Source of the DNA: Saprospiraceae bacterium UBA6168
GTDB lineage: Bacteria; Bacteroidota; Bacteroidia; Chitinophagales; Saprospiraceae
Assembly (NCBI GenBank): GCA_002435785.1
Contig: DIUC01000065.1
Span: 1 to 48,596, forward strand
Length of the DNA stretch: 48,596 bases
Direction of reading: 5' to 3'
Position 1 is the first letter of the stretch, and every line of letters starts with the position of its first letter. The notes beneath the pieces are model-generated. The model was not told where the DNA came from, searched no databases, and saw nothing but the letters and a program-made list of their open reading frames with translations. Of the stretch, positions 23,858-33,300 are shown piece after piece. The translations under genes were made by a program, and so were the position numbers.

Positions 23858-24640
23858 GTGGATTTACAGCTCAAGAACAAGGTCATCATCGTCACCGGCG
23901 GTTCCAGCGGGATAGGGGAGGCGATTTCCCGACTGCTGGCTGAGGAGGGCGCTATCCCAGTCATTGCCTCCCGAAATGCGGCCCGAAATGCAGCGCTCCA
24001 ACAAGAGTTAGCGGCGAAGGGTCAGCCTTCGCACAGCTTCAACGGCGAGTTGAGCGAGGCCGATTTTTGCGAAAAAATCGTCCGGGAAACGGCAGAACGC
24101 TATGGCCGCATTGATGCCCTCGTCAACAACGCCGGGCGCAACGATGGGGTAGGGCTGGCCACTGGCAACCCTGCTGCCTTTGCCAACTCGTTTGCGGAAA
24201 ACCTCAGCCATTACTACAACCTTGCGCATTTTGCACTGCCTTGGCTAAAGGAGGCAAGGGGCAGCATCGTCAACATCAGTTCAAAAGTGGCCATGACCGG
24301 ACAGGGTGGAACCAGTGGCTACGCTGCCGCAAAGGGCGCTCAATTGGCGCTGACCCGTGAGTGGGCCGCCGAGCTGCTCCCGTTTGGCATCCGGGTGAAC
24401 GCCATTTTGCCAGCAGAGGTGATGACGCCGCTTTACGAGAATTGGATGCAGACCTTTGAAAAACCTGCGGAAAAATTGGCGGCTATCGTCTCGAAAATCC
24501 CACTGGAGCACCGAATGACCACCGCCGACGAAATTGCGTCAGCGACCGCTTTTCTGCTTTCTGCAAAAGCATCGCATATCACGGGTCAGTGGTGGGTGAT
24601 TGATGGCGGGTACGTACATCTGGACCGGGCACTAACATGA
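23858..24640 (+). CDS. SDR oxidoreductase, L-fucose-dehydrogenase-like
   Basis: This 260-residue classical short-chain dehydrogenase has TGGSSGIG for NAD(P) binding (13-20), NNAG (90-93), the catalytic serine in NISS (Ser142), Tyr155 and Lys159 in GYAAAKG. The C-terminal part contains EVMTPLYENWM, RMTTADEIA and GGYVHLDRAL, which recalls the L-fucose dehydrogenase group of SDRs in Bacteroidota. I infer an aldose-type substrate from this resemblance. No other fucose genes are in the window. The start is GTG at 23858, giving the usual residues before TGGSSGIG. The stop overlaps the start of the ClC gene by 4 bp (ATGA), so the two are translationally coupled. Confidence 0.88.
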   Translation: MDLQLKNKVIIVTGGSSGIGEAISRLLAEEGAIPVIASRNAARNAALQQELAAKGQPSHSFNGELSEADFCEKIVRETAERYGRIDALVNNAGRNDGVGLATGNPAAFANSFAENLSHYYNLAHFALPWLKEARGSIVNISSKVAMTGQGGTSGYAAAKGAQLALTREWAAELLPFGIRVNAILPAEVMTPLYENWMQTFEKPAEKLAAIVSKIPLEHRMTTADEIASATAFLLSAKASHITGQWWVIDGGYVHLDRALT

Positions 24641-26430
24641 AGTCAATCAAACTACAAGCCTACCTTCGGACAATCAATGCCTTTTTGCTCCGAAAATTGT
24701 CCAGCCGGAATTACATCATCCTGGCCTGCATCCTTATTGGAATAGTGGCAGGCTTGGCAGCGGTATTGATGAAGGTAATGGTGCACTGGGTGGAGGAACA
24801 GGTGCAAACAGGGCTTGGCTCTCATCACTCAAATTATATCTGGCTGTTCCTGACCCCCATCATCGGCATCGTTTTGAGCGTGATGTACGAGCAGCGTTTT
24901 TTGGGCGGCAAGCTCATCAAGGGCGTCACCAAAATCCTTTATGCCATCACCCGCCGCAAGGGCGAACTTGATCGCCGGGACACCTACGGCCACCTCATTA
25001 CCAGTGCGCTCACCGTGGGCATGGGCGGCAGTGCGGGCCTCGAAGCACCCATCGTGCTAACGGGTGCGGCTATTGGTTCCAATATTTCATCGCAGCTTCA
25101 ATTGGGCTACAAAGAGCGTACGCTATTATTGGCCTGCGGCGCTTCGGCGGGCATTTCCGCCATCTTCAATGCACCGATTGCCGGGGTCATCTTTGCGGCG
25201 GAAGTGCTGTTGGCGGAGATTTCCATTCCGGTTTTCGTGCCATTGCTCATCTCGGCGGCAACGGCTTCCGTGCTCTCGCAATTCTTTTTTCATGGGCGGC
25301 TCTTTGTGCTGATGGAAGAGGGTTGGCGGCTGAAAAGTATTCCACTTTATTTTGTTTTGGGCATCGTTTGTGGCCTCGTCTCGGTTTACATTACCCGCAT
25401 GACTTATGCTTTGGAGAAGATAATGGGACGGTTTCGACTACGAATGCGCAAAGCAGTATTGGGCGGCGCTTTGTTGGGGCTGCTCATCGTCATTTTTCCA
25501 CCGCTATATGGGGAGGGTTACACCGTCATCGAAAAGCTGATAAATGGCAATGAGGCGCTGTTGCTCCAACGCTCCCTTTTCGGCGCCATTCAATCAGAAT
25601 GGATGCTGTTGCTGTTCCTCACTGGGCTGGCCATCTTGAAAGTGATAGCCACTTCCCTGACGGTGGGTTCTGGTGGAAATGGGGGCATTTTTGCTGGGTC
25701 GCTGTTTACGGGGGCGCTAACGGGTTTTATTTTTGCACGGCTCGTCACGCTTTCTGGCATGTTGAAGGTGGTGGAATCCAACTTCGTGGCGGTGGGCATG
25801 GCGGGGGTCATCGCTGGGGTAGTTCATGCACCGTTGACGGCCATTTTTCTCATTGCCGAAATCACGGGCGGGTACTCCCTTTTTGTGCCGCTGATGATAG
25901 TGGCGGCCATGTCTTACTTCATCACCCGCCGTTTTGACAGCACCTCCGTTTATACCCGGCCATTGCAGGAAGAGGGCACCTATTTTCAGGCCGACCGGGA
26001 CACCTTCTTGCTCAACAGCATTGATTTACAAGAGATTTTGGAGCAAAACGTGGAAACCGTGCCTGCCTCGCTTGGCCTTCGGGAGGTGATTAACCGCTTT
26101 TTGCGCAGCAAGCAAAACATCTTTCCCGTGATTGACGAGCAGCAAAAATTCGCTGGCATCGTGCTGTTGGAAGACTTGAAGGACCTGCTTTTTGACGCTG
26201 AACGGGCTGACAACCTCACGGCGAGGGATGTAGCCATTCGCCCGCCTCAAACCTTGGTTTTGGGTGAAAAAATGGCAGACGTCATGCACAAGTTCGACGA
26301 AACTTGGGTCTGGAAACTCCCCGTGCTCAGCGAAAAGGGTGCCTTCATCGGCTTTGTTTCCAAGAAAAAAATCTTCACCAAGTACCGGGAAATGCTCAAA
26401 CTTTACAGCCACAGTGATGTGGTCTCGTAG
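24637..26430 (+). CDS. ClC-family chloride channel/transporter with CBS domains
   Basis: This 597-residue membrane protein has about ten or more hydrophobic helices (30-440). ClC signatures are GGSAGLEAP (130-138), where Glu136 corresponds to the gating glutamate, and SGGNGGIFAGSLFTGA, the GxFxP-type filter region. The N-terminal GSGIP motif of classical ClC proteins is replaced by GGKLIKGV, as in many Bacteroidota members. After the membrane part come two CBS domains (about 465-585: LREVINRFLRSKQNIFPVID and MADVMHKFDETWVWKLPVL), which may sense nucleotides. Whether it is a channel or an H+/Cl- exchanger cannot be told from sequence. It overlaps the SDR gene by 4 bp, so the two are expressed together for reasons that are not obvious. 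Confidence 0.95.
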   Translation: MKSIKLQAYLRTINAFLLRKLSSRNYIILACILIGIVAGLAAVLMKVMVHWVEEQVQTGLGSHHSNYIWLFLTPIIGIVLSVMYEQRFLGGKLIKGVTKILYAITRRKGELDRRDTYGHLITSALTVGMGGSAGLEAPIVLTGAAIGSNISSQLQLGYKERTLLLACGASAGISAIFNAPIAGVIFAAEVLLAEISIPVFVPLLISAATASVLSQFFFHGRLFVLMEEGWRLKSIPLYFVLGIVCGLVSVYITRMTYALEKIMGRFRLRMRKAVLGGALLGLLIVIFPPLYGEGYTVIEKLINGNEALLLQRSLFGAIQSEWMLLLFLTGLAILKVIATSLTVGSGGNGGIFAGSLFTGALTGFIFARLVTLSGMLKVVESNFVAVGMAGVIAGVVHAPLTAIFLIAEITGGYSLFVPLMIVAAMSYFITRRFDSTSVYTRPLQEEGTYFQADRDTFLLNSIDLQEILEQNVETVPASLGLREVINRFLRSKQNIFPVIDEQQKFAGIVLLEDLKDLLFDAERADNLTARDVAIRPPQTLVLGEKMADVMHKFDETWVWKLPVLSEKGAFIGFVSKKKIFTKYREMLKLYSHSDVVS

Positions 26431-26590
26431 TCAGAAATTAAGGAATTGCAAACTACGAACCCTAAATGCTTATCTCCGTCTAATTTGGGCGATTGTCTCA
26501 GCCCTGTTGGTATGCTTCGTTCCAGTTTTTACTCAAAAGCAAAGCCTCGACACATTAAGTTTTGGCCATTGCGAACCTCGAAAAGGCATC

Positions 26591-26620
26591 CAATCATCGG
26601 AAGAATCGTTCCGATGATTG
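26591..26620. repeat. Perfect 12-bp inverted repeat leading into the 21-bp array
   Basis: CAATCATCGGAA (26591-26602) and TTCCGATGATTG (26609-26620) pair perfectly around the loop GAATCG. The right arm is also the first half of unit 1 of the tandem array that follows. No T run follows. Confidence 0.8.
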
Positions 26621-26736
26621 AAAAGGTTCTACCGATGATTGGAAAGGTTCTACCGGTGGCTGGAAAGGTTCTTCCGGTGGCTGGAAAGGTTCTATCGATG
26701 GCTGGAAAGGTTCTACCGATGGCTGGAACGATAAAA
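26611..26736. repeat. 21-bp tandem repeat array, about six units
   Basis: Units start at 26611, 26632, 26653, 26674, 26695 and 26716. The consensus has CCGATGGCT or CCGATGATT followed by GGAAAGGTTCTA. The first units carry GATGATT and later ones GGTGGCT or GATGGCT, so the array is graded rather than uniform. The last unit is degenerate after GGAA. The period is exactly 21 bp. Confidence 0.88.
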
Positions 26737-26967
26737 TTCGGCTATAAATGGTCATTTTAAGTTGACCAAATCAAAGAATTTTTGTGAACTAATGAAAAAT
26801 AACATGCTATCAGCTTCAAACAAGGGGCTAACACCCTTAATAGATGAAAAATGAGCTGTTGCACTTTTTCAAAAGATTTCAGAAGGAATGATTAACTGTT
26901 GCGAAGCAGCCGAACCAAGCGATGGTTGGCACCTTAAAATTCAGGAAAATGAGGGTTCACACAAACC

Positions 26968-26997
26968 TTGCAAGCCTGCAGCCTTTTAGTAACTTTG
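26968..26997 (+). promoter_or_regulatory. Promoter of the GHL10-family gene
   Basis: TTG (26968-26970), a 19-bp spacer and TAACTTTG (26990-26997) fit the Bacteroidota consensus closely. The leader to the ATG at 27091 would be about 85 nt. Confidence 0.65.
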
Positions 26998-27090
26998 CCA
27001 CTTCATTTTGGAATTAGGTGCTGGTGTTGGGCGTTATTGACGACAACCATTTTCAGGCAACCAAAACCCAATTCCCAAACATAATTTACC

Positions 27091-28656
27091 ATGAGAAATG
27101 CCTTTCGGGTGGTGCTTGTCTGCATCGCCATTTTTACCTTAAATATTCAGGCCGAAGGCCAAGCCATATCCCCGAAAAGAGAGTTCCGTGGCGCTTGGGT
27201 GGCCACGGTCGCCAATATTGATTTTCCGTCCTCACAGGGCATTAGCAAAGAGCGCTTCATGTCGGAATGGGAGGAGACCGTTGACATACTGCACCAGTCG
27301 GGCTTCAATGCGGTTTTGGCGCAGGTTCGGCCCACGGGCGATGCTTTTTACCGCTCCAAAATCTCGCCTTGGTCGAAGTACCTATCTGGCAAGCAGGGAA
27401 AACCGCTTGACGATGCCTTTGACCCGCTGACCTTCATGGTTCAGGAGGCGCACAAGCGCAACCTGGAGTTCCACGCCTGGCTGAACCCCTACCGGGCGAG
27501 CATGGACACGAGCACCACCACTTTGTCGGACATGCACCCCTACAAGCACCACCCAGAATGGTTCCTTCAATATGGCGGCAAGCTCTACTTCAACCCAGCC
27601 CTTCCGACTGTCCGCAATTACATCACCGAGGTCGTGACGGAAATCGTGATGGACTACGACGTGGACGGCATCCATTTCGACGACTACTTCTACCCGTACC
27701 CTGCGGCTGGCGAGCTTTTCCCCGATGCGGAGGATTTCACGAAATATGGCTTCGGCTTCATCAGCATTGAGGACTGGCGTCGGCACAACGTGGACTTGAT
27801 GATTTCGCAGGTTTCGGCCACTATAAAATTGAATGGGCCGGGCGTGAAATTCGGGGTCAGCCCGTTTGGAGTTTGGCGCAATTCGAGCAAAGACCCCAAC
27901 CTCGGCTCGCCCACCCGTGCTGGCGTGAACACATACGACGACCTCTTTGCCGACGTGCGCAGTTGGCTCGAAAAAGGCTGGGTGGACTATGTGGCACCTC
28001 AGTTATACTGGCATATTGGCTTTCCGGTAGCCGATTACGAAGTGCTGATAAATTGGTGGGAGAAAAACGCCTTCGGACGGAACGTCTATGCTGGCCATGC
28101 CGCTTACAAAATCGGCGTGAACCAAGAACCAGCTTGGAACTCTGGCGCAGAAATCCCCAAACAAATCCGCTTGAACCGTTCCATTCCGGGCATTGACGGC
28201 AGCATTTTTTACAATTTTTCTTCGCTTCGCAAAAACCCGTTTGGCATAACGGACTCGCTCCGCAATGTGTACTACAAGACGGAAGCGCTGTTGCCGGAGC
28301 TGCCCTATATGAAGTTGCCCCCGTCTCCGACGCCCCTTGTCTGTGCCCCGAAATTGGTAAGGAAAAACGGCTTAAAGTTCACCTGCGAAATAAAGGACCC
28401 CGAAAAAACTGCAAAAACACTCGTCATCTACCGCTTCGAAGACCGCCGCCCCGGCGACTACAACAACCCGGAAAACATTCTCCAAATCACCCGATTGAAC
28501 GGAGAAGCAAAAGTTGAAGTCGTGGACGAAACAGCAGCAAAGGGGAAGACCTACACGTATGTAGCATCCACCATGAACGCCCAACATTCCGAGAGCTTGT
28601 TGAGCAAATGGCGAGCGGTGCGGGTTGGCAAATTCCGTCTGAAAAAACTGAGGTGA
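27091..28656 (+). CDS. Exported GHL10 (DUF187) glycoside-hydrolase-like protein
   Basis: This 521-residue protein has a signal peptide (cleavage near IQAEGQA, residue about 25). A glycosyl-hydrolase-like 10 TIM-barrel domain follows (about 30-350). Signatures include EFRGAWVATVANIDFPS, NAVLAQVRPTGDAFY, LEFHAWLNPYRA, DYDVDGIHFDDYFYPYP, VKFGVSPFGVWRN and VDYVAPQLYWHIGF. The C-terminal 130 residues form a beta-rich, fibronectin-III-like module (LVIYRFEDRRPGDYNN, TYTYVASTMN). The family is linked to cleavage of glycan or peptidoglycan-derived substrates, but the substrate here cannot be read from sequence. There is no T9SS sorting domain, so the protein is likely periplasmic. Confidence 0.92.
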   Translation: MRNAFRVVLVCIAIFTLNIQAEGQAISPKREFRGAWVATVANIDFPSSQGISKERFMSEWEETVDILHQSGFNAVLAQVRPTGDAFYRSKISPWSKYLSGKQGKPLDDAFDPLTFMVQEAHKRNLEFHAWLNPYRASMDTSTTTLSDMHPYKHHPEWFLQYGGKLYFNPALPTVRNYITEVVTEIVMDYDVDGIHFDDYFYPYPAAGELFPDAEDFTKYGFGFISIEDWRRHNVDLMISQVSATIKLNGPGVKFGVSPFGVWRNSSKDPNLGSPTRAGVNTYDDLFADVRSWLEKGWVDYVAPQLYWHIGFPVADYEVLINWWEKNAFGRNVYAGHAAYKIGVNQEPAWNSGAEIPKQIRLNRSIPGIDGSIFYNFSSLRKNPFGITDSLRNVYYKTEALLPELPYMKLPPSPTPLVCAPKLVRKNGLKFTCEIKDPEKTAKTLVIYRFEDRRPGDYNNPENILQITRLNGEAKVEVVDETAAKGKTYTYVASTMNAQHSESLLSKWRAVRVGKFRLKKLR

Positions 28657-28807
28657 CATTTTTGCCGGTTAGGCAGTTCGGCGACCGTGCAACATGGCAG
28701 ACATTTTCAGGGATACCTCGTTTGAACAGGACAAGACAAGCAGCGTTACCTGATTGCGGTATCGTTTTTCTTTGGCACTACCAGCCAACTTTCAAAGCTA
28801 TTTGGTT

Positions 28808-31270
28808 ATGAAAAAAGAAACTACAACTATCTTCCTGTTATCCTTTTTGGTGTACGGCTCCTTTGCCAACAACATTATTGACCCATTCTGGCAACAAACC
28901 TTCAATGCCGGATTCCCCACCGCTTGGTCAACGGGCGATGCCACCGGGCAGGGGGTCGTCTGGACGAGGTGCGACAACCCGAACGCTTGCCCGCCAGCCA
29001 TTCATGCCAACCTCTCTTGCAGCGATTCCGAATTCCGGTCGCCGGGGTTCGAGGATGGGTACATGTTCGTGAATTCTTACCAACATGGCCCATTGGGCAA
29101 CCCAAGCCAAAGCTACCTGCGCACAGAATTGATAGACTGCTCGGACAAAACAGCCGTATTCATCCAATTCCAGACCTATATACATGCCGTTTATCAAGAC
29201 CCAGATGCGAATGCAGTGCTGCGGGTCAGGTCAGGCAACGGCCCTTGGACCATCTTTCCCGTCTTCCCCAATCTGAACGCTGCGACGATGGAAAGCATCC
29301 AATCCTGGAACGCACAACCCGTACTGATTGACATTTCATCGGCGGCAGCCAACAAGCCAAACATTACCATTGAGTGGTCCTGGACGGCCAATTTCGAGAT
29401 AGTGTGGATGATTGACGATGTGGCCCTGTTTGACGAAAACCCCACTTACGACAATGTGGTTTGGGGTCATTTGCCCGGTCAGGGCGACTTCCTCGGTGGG
29501 CAAAATAGTTGGACCGTCGTGAACACGCAATTGGATTCTTGCAAGTGGGTTTGGGTCAACAATGGTATCATCCACTTGGCGGACAACAACCCAAAGGCCG
29601 ACGCATTGGCATGCTGGCCTGGGGTGGGGAACGGTGCCATGTTGATGAACGCCTCCTATTGCAACCGTTTTGGCAACAGCTCACCGTTCAGCCGCAGCGA
29701 CCTGCGCTCACCCACTATCAATTTGTCAAGCATTGCCACCGGCACCAAGCTCGACCTAAAGTTTAACCAAGTGGTGGCGGTGGCCAACAAGGCATCCATT
29801 TGGTTGCCTATCACGTCGGTGGCGGTGAGCATTGACAATGGTCTGACCTTTATTGACACCATCGAAGCAAACCCCATCCAACCTTACCTGCGGGGCAGGT
29901 GCGGCGAGGTGAGCTTGCGACTTCCAACTTCGGTTGCAGGAAAGCCACAAGTGCGGCTCCTGTTCATCTTTTCTGGCGACACGCATTATTGGATGGTGGA
30001 CGATGTTCGGATAGCGCTCGCACATAATCGTGACCTGATGGTCAATCCTGCTTTCTACAATGTTGCCCCTGACCATTCGGTGCCGGGCAGCCAAGTTCGC
30101 CCTATCAGCCTTTTTGCCCAAATTAAAAATGCAGGCAACTTGAACATGGAAGATGTGGTGGCCTTCGCATCGGTAAAGAACAGTGAAAACATTGTGGTAT
30201 TTCGGGATTCCGTCCCATTGGGGATGGTAGAACCGGATGAAGAATGGGTGGAGGTTTTTTTCCCAAACAAATTTTTGCCCAGTTCTCAGCCGGAGGAGTA
30301 CACCATTTACTACAGGGTGACGGCCAGCGGAACTGACCAGTTTCCTGCCAATAATCAAGTTCACTGGCGGTACAAGGTGACGGAAGGAGTCTATAGCAAA
30401 AATGAATTTTGCGCAAGGAGCATGGGGTATTTCCTGCCTACCGAATCGGTGGCGTATGAAATCGGCAACTGCTATTACATCCCCAAAGGGAGCAAACTAA
30501 AGGCGACCACCATGAATTTTGCCTTTAAAAATGTGGGCAGTCTCGCCCTCGCCAACGTGGAACTTAGCATTTATTTGTACAAATGGAAAAAGGGAAACAG
30601 CCAGGGCGACGTAAATGGAGACACCATAGCCAATCACAATGAATACGAAGTCGTTGCCTACAATATTTATGAAATAGCAGGGGATGAGAACGACAAAGTA
30701 GTTTCGGTGGCGGTCTCTGGCGAAGATGAACAAGTGGATTTAGAAGACGATACTTACTATTTTGCGACGGTCGGGTACTTGGAGCCTGCATTCGTTCAAG
30801 GCAACTTCCTGCGTTTTCCGATTGCGGGCAGTGAGGAAGTGAACTACACGGCCATGTTTTACAATTCGTACCAAGATGGCTTGCCAGCCTACACCTCCAT
30901 GCTCCGGGAGGGCAACGACCTTGATTTTCGGGCAAATGCGTGGGCATTGCGTCGCATTCCCTTCGTGAACTTGAACGTGGAACTGGCCACGAGTACAAGC
31001 CAACCAGTTCAAAATGCCCTGCAAATCAGCGTGTTTCCCAACCCCGCCAATGAACTTGTGCACATGACTTGCGATTTTTCGGACGGCAACCATCCCATTC
31101 AGGTGGAAATTCTCGACATTTGCGGCCGTTTGGTGCTGCGCCGGGATTTTGAAAACAAAATTGTCAGCCAGTTACCAATAGATGTCACCGGACTGAGCAA
31201 CGGTTCCTATATCTTGCGTGTCATTTCAGGAGAGCATAGCGTCAGTGAAAAACTGATGGTGCTACACTAA
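28808..31270 (+). CDS. T9SS-exported multidomain surface protein A
   Basis: The start is placed at the ATG at 28808 (820 residues), because MKKETTTIFLLSFLVYGSFA is then a proper signal peptide; an in-frame ATG at 28754 would add a polar leader. Two jelly-roll, MAM/choice-of-anchor J-like domains follow (about 25-210, with WMIDDVALFDE; about 215-400, with WMVDDVRIAL). A CARDB-like domain about a 'missing binding partner' fold comes next (about 405-530), then a module opening with GVYSKNEFC (about 530-730), and a T9SS type A sorting domain (about 740-820, with VFPNPANELVHMTC, LDICGRLVLRR and GLSNGSYILRV). There is no catalytic domain. The next gene encodes a shorter protein of the same plan, so the two probably arose by duplication. 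Function is unknown; a carbohydrate or protein binding role is inference. Confidence 0.9.
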   Translation: MKKETTTIFLLSFLVYGSFANNIIDPFWQQTFNAGFPTAWSTGDATGQGVVWTRCDNPNACPPAIHANLSCSDSEFRSPGFEDGYMFVNSYQHGPLGNPSQSYLRTELIDCSDKTAVFIQFQTYIHAVYQDPDANAVLRVRSGNGPWTIFPVFPNLNAATMESIQSWNAQPVLIDISSAAANKPNITIEWSWTANFEIVWMIDDVALFDENPTYDNVVWGHLPGQGDFLGGQNSWTVVNTQLDSCKWVWVNNGIIHLADNNPKADALACWPGVGNGAMLMNASYCNRFGNSSPFSRSDLRSPTINLSSIATGTKLDLKFNQVVAVANKASIWLPITSVAVSIDNGLTFIDTIEANPIQPYLRGRCGEVSLRLPTSVAGKPQVRLLFIFSGDTHYWMVDDVRIALAHNRDLMVNPAFYNVAPDHSVPGSQVRPISLFAQIKNAGNLNMEDVVAFASVKNSENIVVFRDSVPLGMVEPDEEWVEVFFPNKFLPSSQPEEYTIYYRVTASGTDQFPANNQVHWRYKVTEGVYSKNEFCARSMGYFLPTESVAYEIGNCYYIPKGSKLKATTMNFAFKNVGSLALANVELSIYLYKWKKGNSQGDVNGDTIANHNEYEVVAYNIYEIAGDENDKVVSVAVSGEDEQVDLEDDTYYFATVGYLEPAFVQGNFLRFPIAGSEEVNYTAMFYNSYQDGLPAYTSMLREGNDLDFRANAWALRRIPFVNLNVELATSTSQPVQNALQISVFPNPANELVHMTCDFSDGNHPIQVEILDICGRLVLRRDFENKIVSQLPIDVTGLSNGSYILRVISGEHSVSEKLMVLH

Positions 31271-31337
31271 ACAAACAAATGCAGGACGGTTGATTTTGAA
31301 TGATTTTTCGAACGATATGTTGTTGGTTTTCAATGAT

Positions 31338-31370
31338 TTGAACCGAACCATTTTTCAAAAATAACTTTAC
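31338..31370 (+). promoter_or_regulatory. Promoter of the second cargo gene
   Basis: TTTG (31338-31341), a 21-bp spacer and TAACTTTA (31363-31370) resemble the -33/-7 consensus, with the last base of the -7 box altered. The leader to the ATG at 31404 is about 27 nt, so this gene can be transcribed apart from its upstream relative. Confidence 0.5.
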
Positions 31371-31403
31371 CGCTTTTTTCATTAAATCCTTTATTTATTA
31401 GTC

Positions 31404-33275
31404 ATGAAGAAATTTACAAGCAGTTTTTTAATGCTATCCTTTTTGCTGCTATTCGGTAGCAACTTGAGTGCGCAAACACCATTTTGGACAGAAGACTTTG
31501 ATTCCCAACTTCCTGCGGATTGGACGGCCATCAAAGTGGCTGGTGACAACACCCCTTCTTCCAACTGGGTATGGACGAATACAGGGCCAGCAGGTGGGTT
31601 TTCCACTGGCGCACTTCTTTCCACCACGGCCACCAATGGCTGGATGCTTTTCGATTCCGACCTCAATTGCAGCGGCAATCAGGATGTACGGTTGGTTTCA
31701 CCAAAGGTAAACTGCACGGGTCGCGACGTGGTCATCCTTGAGTTCGAGACACACTACCGCCGTTTCAACGACAAAACTTTTGTCAGGGTCAGCGTGGACA
31801 GCGTGAACTGGACTGAAATCGAGATTTTTGCTGGTTTCACCAACAACATGTTCGGCAGTGGGACGACGGTCCCCGGGGATGCTATCAACCCTTTCAAAGT
31901 GACGGTTGACCTGACGGCTACTGCCGCCAACCAGCCGCAAGTATGGATTGCATTCCGTTTCTTGGCCGACCCATCTACTATTATTGCTGGAACTGATGTT
32001 GGTTGTGCGTATAGCTGGCAGATTGACGACGTAGCGCTGTACGATATTGACAATACACCAGCCATCAATTTGGCAATTGGTGATTTCTTCTATCCACCAG
32101 CAAGCTATGCCCAGCCAGTTACTCAAATCAAGACCGACACGATGGGCTTCTTTGCCGACCTGTCAAACCTCGGCTCGGCTGCCGTCACCAATGTGGTGCT
32201 GAAAGCAGAGGTAAGGCAGGGTACCAACACCATCTGGTCCGATTCCCTTCTTATTCCAGAAGTGGCCATTGGCGTAACCGACTCGACCTACACGTTGCCC
32301 AATGTCTTTATTCCTAATGCACTGACAGTAGGCAACAACTACTCTATCCGCTACCGAGTGTACAGCTTGGATGGTGTGGATGCCGACATGGCCAACAACA
32401 CCAAGCAAGAAGCATTTATCGTGACGGATGTGCTTTACTCCAAAGAAGCTGGCGCCACTACGGCTTATCGCCCGGGCGGCACCCCTGCTGATTGGGCAGT
32501 TGGCAACGTTTACCAAACTGGAAAAAACTGGGTGGAACAATACAAGGCGACCAAAGCCACTATTCGGGTTATCAAAAACGCTGATGATGGCCCGCTTGCT
32601 GGCAGTGCTGTGGCCATTGCACTTGTGGAAATCAAGGATAACCTTGTGGACGCAAACTGGAATGGCTTTGAAGCTGGCCAGCCTTACACCAATAACCCCA
32701 CTATGGGGCTGAGGTCTTTTAATCTGTACGATTTTACTGCAACTGGTGGCGACGCTACCGTCGCCATTGATTTGTATGACATTGATTCGGATTTGTTGGG
32801 AGTGACTTTGGCACCGGGAAAACGCTACATTCTGATTGCAGAATACCAAGGCCCCGCAAACATCACCATCTTCCACGCTTTCAGCGAGGAGATTTCCTAC
32901 TTCCAGATTTCGACGGTTGTTTACACTGGCACTTGGTTCTTGGGCGGATTTGGCCCAGCTCCTGCCGCAGTTTTGCGCATGGATATAGACCTCTTCAGCA
33001 CAGCCGACGAAGTGAGCCTTCCTGACAATTCGCTGAGCTTCTATCCGAACCCAGCCAATGCCAACCTGAACGTGGACATCTCCTTAGAGGAGCCAACCCT
33101 CGCCAACATCACCCTCGCCGACCTGAATGGCCGTGTGATTTTGATTGACGAAGTGGAAAATGCCTACCAGCAGAAACGCCAATACGATGTGTCCAACTTG
33201 CCAAACGGCATGTACATCGTTCGCATCGCAACAAAACAAGGCACCAAAACGAAGAAATTCGTGGTGCAGCACTAA
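31404..33275 (+). CDS. T9SS-exported multidomain surface protein B
   Basis: This 623-residue protein has a signal peptide (LLLFGSNLSAQ, residues 1-23). One jelly-roll, choice-of-anchor J-like domain follows (about 25-215, starting FWTEDFDSQLPADWTAI and ending with YSWQIDDVALYDID). A CARDB-like domain comes next (about 220-340), then a module beginning DVLYSKEAG (about 340-535), and a T9SS type A sorting domain (about 543-623, with FYPNPANANLNVDIS, LADLNGRVILID and NLPNGMYIVRI). The order and the YSK signature match the upstream protein, except that one jelly-roll domain is absent. The protein should be exported across the outer membrane and attached or released. A strong terminator follows the stop, which closes this two-gene region. 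Confidence 0.9.
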   Translation: MKKFTSSFLMLSFLLLFGSNLSAQTPFWTEDFDSQLPADWTAIKVAGDNTPSSNWVWTNTGPAGGFSTGALLSTTATNGWMLFDSDLNCSGNQDVRLVSPKVNCTGRDVVILEFETHYRRFNDKTFVRVSVDSVNWTEIEIFAGFTNNMFGSGTTVPGDAINPFKVTVDLTATAANQPQVWIAFRFLADPSTIIAGTDVGCAYSWQIDDVALYDIDNTPAINLAIGDFFYPPASYAQPVTQIKTDTMGFFADLSNLGSAAVTNVVLKAEVRQGTNTIWSDSLLIPEVAIGVTDSTYTLPNVFIPNALTVGNNYSIRYRVYSLDGVDADMANNTKQEAFIVTDVLYSKEAGATTAYRPGGTPADWAVGNVYQTGKNWVEQYKATKATIRVIKNADDGPLAGSAVAIALVEIKDNLVDANWNGFEAGQPYTNNPTMGLRSFNLYDFTATGGDATVAIDLYDIDSDLLGVTLAPGKRYILIAEYQGPANITIFHAFSEEISYFQISTVVYTGTWFLGGFGPAPAAVLRMDIDLFSTADEVSLPDNSLSFYPNPANANLNVDISLEEPTLANITLADLNGRVILIDEVENAYQQKRQYDVSNLPNGMYIVRIATKQGTKTKKFVVQH

Positions 33276-33300
33276 ATCGGCTTTCCGCTGATTGCTTTCC

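Larger units (their letters stand above)
26431..27090. other. Intergenic region, 660 bp, with 21-bp array
   Basis: This stretch contains a 12-bp perfect hairpin (26591-26620), a 21-bp tandem array (26611-26736) and a good promoter (26968-26997). I see no credible gene. A plus-strand frame from 26446 reads through the array as a 7-residue repeat (KVLPMAG-like) but has no start context or homology I recognise. Confidence 0.65.

Noticed and set aside
26446..26760. Frame translating the 21-bp array as KVLPMAG-type repeats
   Set aside because: A 21-bp period keeps any frame open, the part before the array resembles no known protein, and there is no promoter or start signal. Kept only as a remark in the array finding.
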